Part shown: piece by piece, positions 60,347 through 64,000 of the stretch
How the letters are laid out: the number at the start of each line of letters is the position of its first letter
How positions within the stretch are numbered: position 1 is the first letter of the stretch
Assembly: GCF_038024875.1 (NCBI RefSeq)
Contig: NZ_CP136136.1
Span: 434,001-498,000 of the forward strand
Source of the DNA: Gordonia rubripertincta
GTDB lineage: Bacteria; Actinomycetota; Actinomycetes; Mycobacteriales; Mycobacteriaceae
Direction of reading: 5' to 3'
Length of the DNA stretch: 64,000 bases
The notes under the pieces: model-generated
The model's input: the letters and a program-made list of their open reading frames with translations, nothing else
Databases searched by the model: none
What the model was told of the DNA's origin: nothing
Translations under genes and position numbers: made by a program

Positions 60347-62014
60347 TCACTCGCCGGCGACGGGCGACCCGGGGGCCGGCTCGTCGGCGGGATCACCAGT
60401 CTTGACCAGCGACGTCATGACCGGGGACTGCCCCGGGGCCGCCGGACGGGGAGGCCCTGCGGGGCGGGGTCCCCCGGGAGGTGCGATCGGCCGCTGACCT
60501 CCGGGACCGCCGGCGGGTCGGGGTGCCGGGCGCGGGCCGGGCGGCGGTACTGGCCGGCCGGGCGGCGGCACGGGACGACCGGGCGGGGGTCCGGCAGGAC
60601 CGGGCGGGCGTCCGGCGACCCCCGGCGGAGGACCGACGGGTCCGGGCGGCGGACCGGCGTGACCCGGCGCAGGACCGGGACGGCGCGGCGGCGCGGGCGG
60701 GGCCGGCGGCAGAACCGTCGCCTTCCGGACAGCTGCACGACCCGGCACGGGCGCCACCAGCGAAGCCGCACGCACGGCGCGCTCGCGAGCGGCGGGGACG
60801 TCGTCGGCGGTCGCGGTGACCACACCCATGCGCCGGCGATGGAAGCTCTCGGGCTTGCCGAACAGGCGGATGTCGGTCTCGGGCACCGCGAGTGCCGCGG
60901 CGACGTTCTCGAAGCCGATGGCGGGCTGGTCGAGCTGCCCGTAGATCACCGCGGACGCACCGGGCGACGCCAGCGTGACGTCGACGGGCAGGCCGAGGAT
61001 CGCGCGGGCGTGCATCTCGAACTCCGACAACCGCTGGGTCGCCATGGTGACGAGGCCGGTGTCGTGTGGCCGCGGGCTCACCTCGGAGAAGTAGACGTCG
61101 TCGCCCTGCACGAACAGTTCGACGCCGAAAACACCGCGGCCGGCGAGCTTTCCGTCACCGAGCGCGGTGGCGATGCGTGCCGCGATCGACGTCGCGGAGG
61201 CGTGCGCATCCGGGCTCATCTCGTGCGGCTGCCAGCTCTCGACGTAGTCGCCGTTGATCTGGCGGTGACCGATCGGCGCGCAGAAATGCGAGGTCAGCAG
61301 CCCGGTCCGCGGGTCGATCGCGCGCACCGTGAGAAGCGTGATCTCGTAGTCGAATTCGATGAACCCCTCGACGATGACGCGGTTGCCCTGGACGCGGCCG
61401 CCGGTGTTCGCGGTCTCCCACGCCGACGCGACGTCGTCGGGTCCGCGCAGGACCGACTGCCCCTTGCCGGAGGAGGACATCACCGGCTTCACCACGCACG
61501 GGAAGCCGATCTGCCGGGCGGCGACCGTCAGTTCCTCGAGGGTGTCGGCGAAGAGGTACGGCGACGTCGGGAGGCCGAGTTCCTCGTCGGCGAGCCGTCG
61601 GATGCCTTCGCGGTTCATCGTGGCGACGACGGCACTCGCGGTCGGGATGACCTCCGCGATGCCCCGCTCGGCGACGTCGACGAGCGCTTCGGTCGCGATG
61701 GCCTCGATCTCCGGCACCACATAGGCGGGCCGATGCTTGTCGATGACGGCGAGAAGCGCCTCCGGGTCGGTCATGTCGATGACCTCCGCGTGATGCGCGA
61801 CCTGCTGGCCGGGAGCGTTGGCGTAACGATCCACGGCGACGACCTCGACGCCGAGACGCTGGAACGCGATCACGACCTCTTTGCCGAGCTCGCCCGCACC
61901 GAGCACCATCACCTTGGTCGCCGTCGGACTCAGCGGCGTGCCGATGACATCCGGCGGGCCGATCGTCGGCGCCGGCTGATCCGCGCTGGTCGCGCTCTCG
62001 CTGTTCGACGTCAT
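60347..62014 (-). CDS. purT: Formate-dependent phosphoribosylglycinamide formyltransferase with Pro-rich tail
   Basis: A 555-residue ATP-grasp enzyme that makes formyl-GAR from formate, GAR and ATP in purine synthesis. Residues about 33-420 are the PurT core: VMVLGAGELGKEV near 36, VVPEIEAIATEAL near 99, KPVMSSSGKGQS near 176, FSEVSPRPHDTG near 309. Residues about 421-555 are an added low-complexity tail rich in Pro, Gly and Arg (repeats of PPPG and GPPPG). The E. coli enzyme (392 residues) lacks the tail. Start at ATG 62014. Confidence 0.9.
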   Translation of the reverse strand: MTSNSESATSADQPAPTIGPPDVIGTPLSPTATKVMVLGAGELGKEVVIAFQRLGVEVVAVDRYANAPGQQVAHHAEVIDMTDPEALLAVIDKHRPAYVVPEIEAIATEALVDVAERGIAEVIPTASAVVATMNREGIRRLADEELGLPTSPYLFADTLEELTVAARQIGFPCVVKPVMSSSGKGQSVLRGPDDVASAWETANTGGRVQGNRVIVEGFIEFDYEITLLTVRAIDPRTGLLTSHFCAPIGHRQINGDYVESWQPHEMSPDAHASATSIAARIATALGDGKLAGRGVFGVELFVQGDDVYFSEVSPRPHDTGLVTMATQRLSEFEMHARAILGLPVDVTLASPGASAVIYGQLDQPAIGFENVAAALAVPETDIRLFGKPESFHRRRMGVVTATADDVPAARERAVRAASLVAPVPGRAAVRKATVLPPAPPAPPRRPGPAPGHAGPPPGPVGPPPGVAGRPPGPAGPPPGRPVPPPGRPVPPPGPRPAPRPAGGPGGQRPIAPPGGPRPAGPPRPAAPGQSPVMTSLVKTGDPADEPAPGSPVAGE

Positions 62015-62088
62015 TCCCAAATCCTACTTGTCGCCGGTACGGGTTCTGCCACGGTGACACCCGGTGGTGCGGCGTCGTGGTGCGGCTC

Positions 62089-62460
62089 TCAACCGATGAC
62101 CTCGTGCACGTAACACCACCTCCAGCTCTCGCCGGGCTCTGCGGACCGCATGACCGGATGGGCGGTGTCGTGGAAGTGCGCGGTCGCGTGCCGGCGCGGA
62201 CTGGAGTCGCAGCAACCGATGTACCCGCATCGCAGACACATCCTCAGATGCGCCCAGTGGTCCTCCCCGATCGCGACACATCCTGCGCAGGAGAGTTTCT
62301 CGCCCGCCGGGGGTTCCGGCAGGGGTATCGAGTCGCCCGCGACCGCGGCCAGCTCGGGGCAGCGCGCGGACGAATCCGACGCGGCGTCGGCCACGGATGC
62401 CGGACCCGACGAGCCGTCGCCGCGGGACGGGGAACGGCGAAAGATCTGCATGTTCACCAT
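62089..62460 (-). CDS. UBP-type zinc-finger protein
   Basis: A 123-residue protein with a C-terminal zinc finger of the ubiquitin-hydrolase (ZnF-UBP) type. Likely ligands are Cys58, Cys61, Cys75, Cys78, Cys83 and His91, His95, His97, His101 in the spacing CAGC...CLRCGYIGCCD...RHATAHFHDTAHP. The finger is usually about 60-80 residues and here is almost complete, with the typical WRWCYVHE end. The first 50 residues are Ser/Ala/Asp-rich. Start is uncertain (ATG 62460 or 62451). Bacteria lack ubiquitin, so the finger probably binds another peptide tail or is structural. It is divergent from an antiporter gene. Confidence 0.78.
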   Translation of the reverse strand: MVNMQIFRRSPSRGDGSSGPASVADAASDSSARCPELAAVAGDSIPLPEPPAGEKLSCAGCVAIGEDHWAHLRMCLRCGYIGCCDSSPRRHATAHFHDTAHPVMRSAEPGESWRWCYVHEVIG

Positions 62461-62495
62461 TATCAACGGTGCCTGCGGCGATTACAGTCGCTCGG

Positions 62496-64000
62496 ATGAG
62501 TGCATCGCTTCTGGTCATCGCGGTCGTCGCGCTGGCGGTCGCTGCGCTCTGCCGCCGCTACGGGCTGTCGTCGCCACTGATCCTGGTCACCGTCGGCCTG
62601 GCGATCGGCTGGATTCCCGGTCTGCCGACACCCGAGCTGAACCCCGAACTCGTACTCTTCCTCATCCTGCCGCCACTCTTGTACTCCGCTGCCCAGGAGA
62701 GCTCCTACCAGGCGATCCGGGCGCGCTGGCGAGGGATCGCGGCGCTCGCCGTCGGCCTGCCTCTGGTGACCACGTTCGTCGTCGGGTTCGTGGCCCATCT
62801 GACCGTCCCCAACCTCCCACTGTCCGCGGCACTCGTGCTCGGCGCCGTGGTCGCTCCTCCGGACGCGGTGTCGGCGCAGGCGATCGGCCGTCGCCTCGGA
62901 CTCCCCCGGCCGGTCATGACCCTCCTCGGCGGCGAGAGCCTCCTGAACGACGCCACCGCACTCACCGCATTCCGCATCGCCCTCGCCGCCGCCATCGGCC
63001 TGACCGCCTCACTGGGCGAGGGGTTGTTGACCTTCGCCGTCGCCGCGGTCGGCGGACTCGTGGTCGGCCTCCTCTTCGGCATGGCGGTCTCGTGGGTTCG
63101 GGTCTGGTTGACCGACCCTCCGATGGAGACTGCGATCGGCATCCTGGTGCCGTTCGCCGCCTACTTCGTCGCAGAGCAGCTGCACTGCTCGGGCGTGATC
63201 GGCGTGGTCACCGCCGGGTTGTTCCTCGGTCAGCGTTCGGTCCGCCTCGGTTATGCCACCCGACTCCAGGACGAAGCGGTGCGCAAGTCCATCGACGTCA
63301 TCCTCGAATCGTTCGTCTTCCTGCTCATCGGCGTCCAGATGCCGTTCATCATCGCGGGCGTCGAAGGTGAATCCTGGGTCCAGGTCGCCATCGACGCGGC
63401 CGCGGTGCTCACCGCCACCATCGTCATCCGGTTCCTCTGGGTCTACCCGGCGGCCTACTTGCCGGGTGTCATCTTCCGCGGAAAACTCGGCCCCGATCCG
63501 CGCCCGACCCCGGCCTCCGTCTTCGTCGTCTCCTGGGCGGGGATGCGCGGAGTGGTCTCGCTGGCCGCCGCCTTCGGCATCCCGTTGACGACCCAATCCG
63601 GCGAACCGTTCCCGGCGCGCGCCGAGATCCTGCTGCTCACGTTCGTGGTCGTGGTCGGCACCCTCCTGATCCAGGGCACGACGCTGCCCTGGGTGATCCG
63701 GAAGCTCGGCGTCACCGGCGACGAGCGCGCGCAGGATCGTCTGGCGTATGCCGCCGCCCAGGACCGGGCCTCGCGGGAGGCGGAGCGTCGACTCGAGGAG
63801 ATCGCCACCGGCCTCGCCGACGACGACCCCCGCCGGATGCAGGTGGTCTTGATGCGCAAGTGGATCGCTTCGCAGCGCAATGTGGCATGGGAGGAACTCG
63901 GCCGTGGTCCCGAGGCGATCGGCGAGAGCCCCACCGCCGCGGGCTCCCGGATTCGGACCGAACTCCTGCACCTGCAACGCAAGGTCTTCATCGAGGAACG
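62496..64000 (+). CDS. Na+/H+ antiporter, CPA1 family (partial)
   Basis: The ATG at 62496 opens a frame that runs to the end of the window (501 codons seen). The product has about ten to twelve membrane helices and the CPA1 cation site in APPDAVSAQAIGRRLGLP near residue 125, GGESLLNDATALTAF near 145 and SWAGMRGVVSLAAAFG near 345. A charged cytoplasmic tail (about residue 410 on) is still open at the end. It would export Na+ in exchange for H+. No promoter element was identified in the short gap (62461-62495). Confidence 0.88.
   Translation, partial: MSASLLVIAVVALAVAALCRRYGLSSPLILVTVGLAIGWIPGLPTPELNPELVLFLILPPLLYSAAQESSYQAIRARWRGIAALAVGLPLVTTFVVGFVAHLTVPNLPLSAALVLGAVVAPPDAVSAQAIGRRLGLPRPVMTLLGGESLLNDATALTAFRIALAAAIGLTASLGEGLLTFAVAAVGGLVVGLLFGMAVSWVRVWLTDPPMETAIGILVPFAAYFVAEQLHCSGVIGVVTAGLFLGQRSVRLGYATRLQDEAVRKSIDVILESFVFLLIGVQMPFIIAGVEGESWVQVAIDAAAVLTATIVIRFLWVYPAAYLPGVIFRGKLGPDPRPTPASVFVVSWAGMRGVVSLAAAFGIPLTTQSGEPFPARAEILLLTFVVVVGTLLIQGTTLPWVIRKLGVTGDERAQDRLAYAAAQDRASREAERRLEEIATGLADDDPRRMQVVLMRKWIASQRNVAWEELGRGPEAIGESPTAAGSRIRTELLHLQRKVFIEE

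Overview
The window is high-GC actinobacterial DNA on which almost every gene matches a mycobacterial counterpart in sequence and order. I infer a member of the Mycobacteriales outside Mycobacterium, most likely Gordonia or a close relative. The basis is a KstR2-type cholesterol C/D-ring cluster next to the lysS-panCD-folKBPE-ftsH-hpt-tilS-dacB-ppa block, interrupted by genes that mycobacteria do not carry there. No rRNA, tRNA, CRISPR array or insertion sequence was seen.

Layout. (1) 1-19.8 kb is a sterol-degradation region: a fadD8-like acyl-CoA ligase, two SDR genes, echA20-ipdA-ipdB-ipdC, kstR2, an aldehyde dehydrogenase, fadA6, ipdF, fadE30 and fadD3. Together these open and remove the last two sterol rings (the HIP pathway). 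Three near-identical palindromes mark the echA20/SDR, kstR2 and fadE30/fadD3 promoters as KstR2 operators, and KstR-like boxes sit in front of fadD8. The cluster is interrupted by an IrtAB-like ABC transporter pair behind a probable iron box. (2) 19.8-26.5 kb is accessory: a frameshifted DUF559 gene, lysS, a cysteine-free rhodanese-like gene behind a cysteine-rich leader peptide, a flavin monooxygenase/TetR pair, a hydrolase and a second TetR. It ends in a 69-bp tandem repeat. (3) 26.5-45.4 kb is the housekeeping block: coaX, panD, panC, DUF2520, folK, folB, folP, folE, ftsH, hpt, tilS, a metalloprotease, dacB and ppa. A Ser/Thr kinase and a secreted glycine-zipper protein are inserted in it. 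(4) 45.5-50.9 kb is sulfur metabolism: a cysteine desulfurase-like gene behind a SAM-IV riboswitch, then metZ with a true rhodanese. (5) 47.5-57.5 kb holds iron acquisition: isochorismate synthase, a siderophore-binding lipoprotein, a ferredoxin-NADP reductase and a FecCD-type permease pair with its ATPase, several behind IdeR/DtxR-like boxes. (6) 57.5-64 kb holds a ClC transporter, an F420-type oxidoreductase, a DUF456 protein, purT with a long proline-rich tail, a UBP zinc-finger protein and a CPA1 Na+/H+ antiporter cut by the window end.

Nothing here looks like a wholly new multi-gene system. The best leads are regulatory or structural: the cysteine-rich leader peptide, the SAM-IV element, the 71-bp repeats that rewrote the end of fadA6, the GyrA-hairpin/GNAT fusion, the KstR-like boxes at fadD8, and the UBP-finger/antiporter pair.
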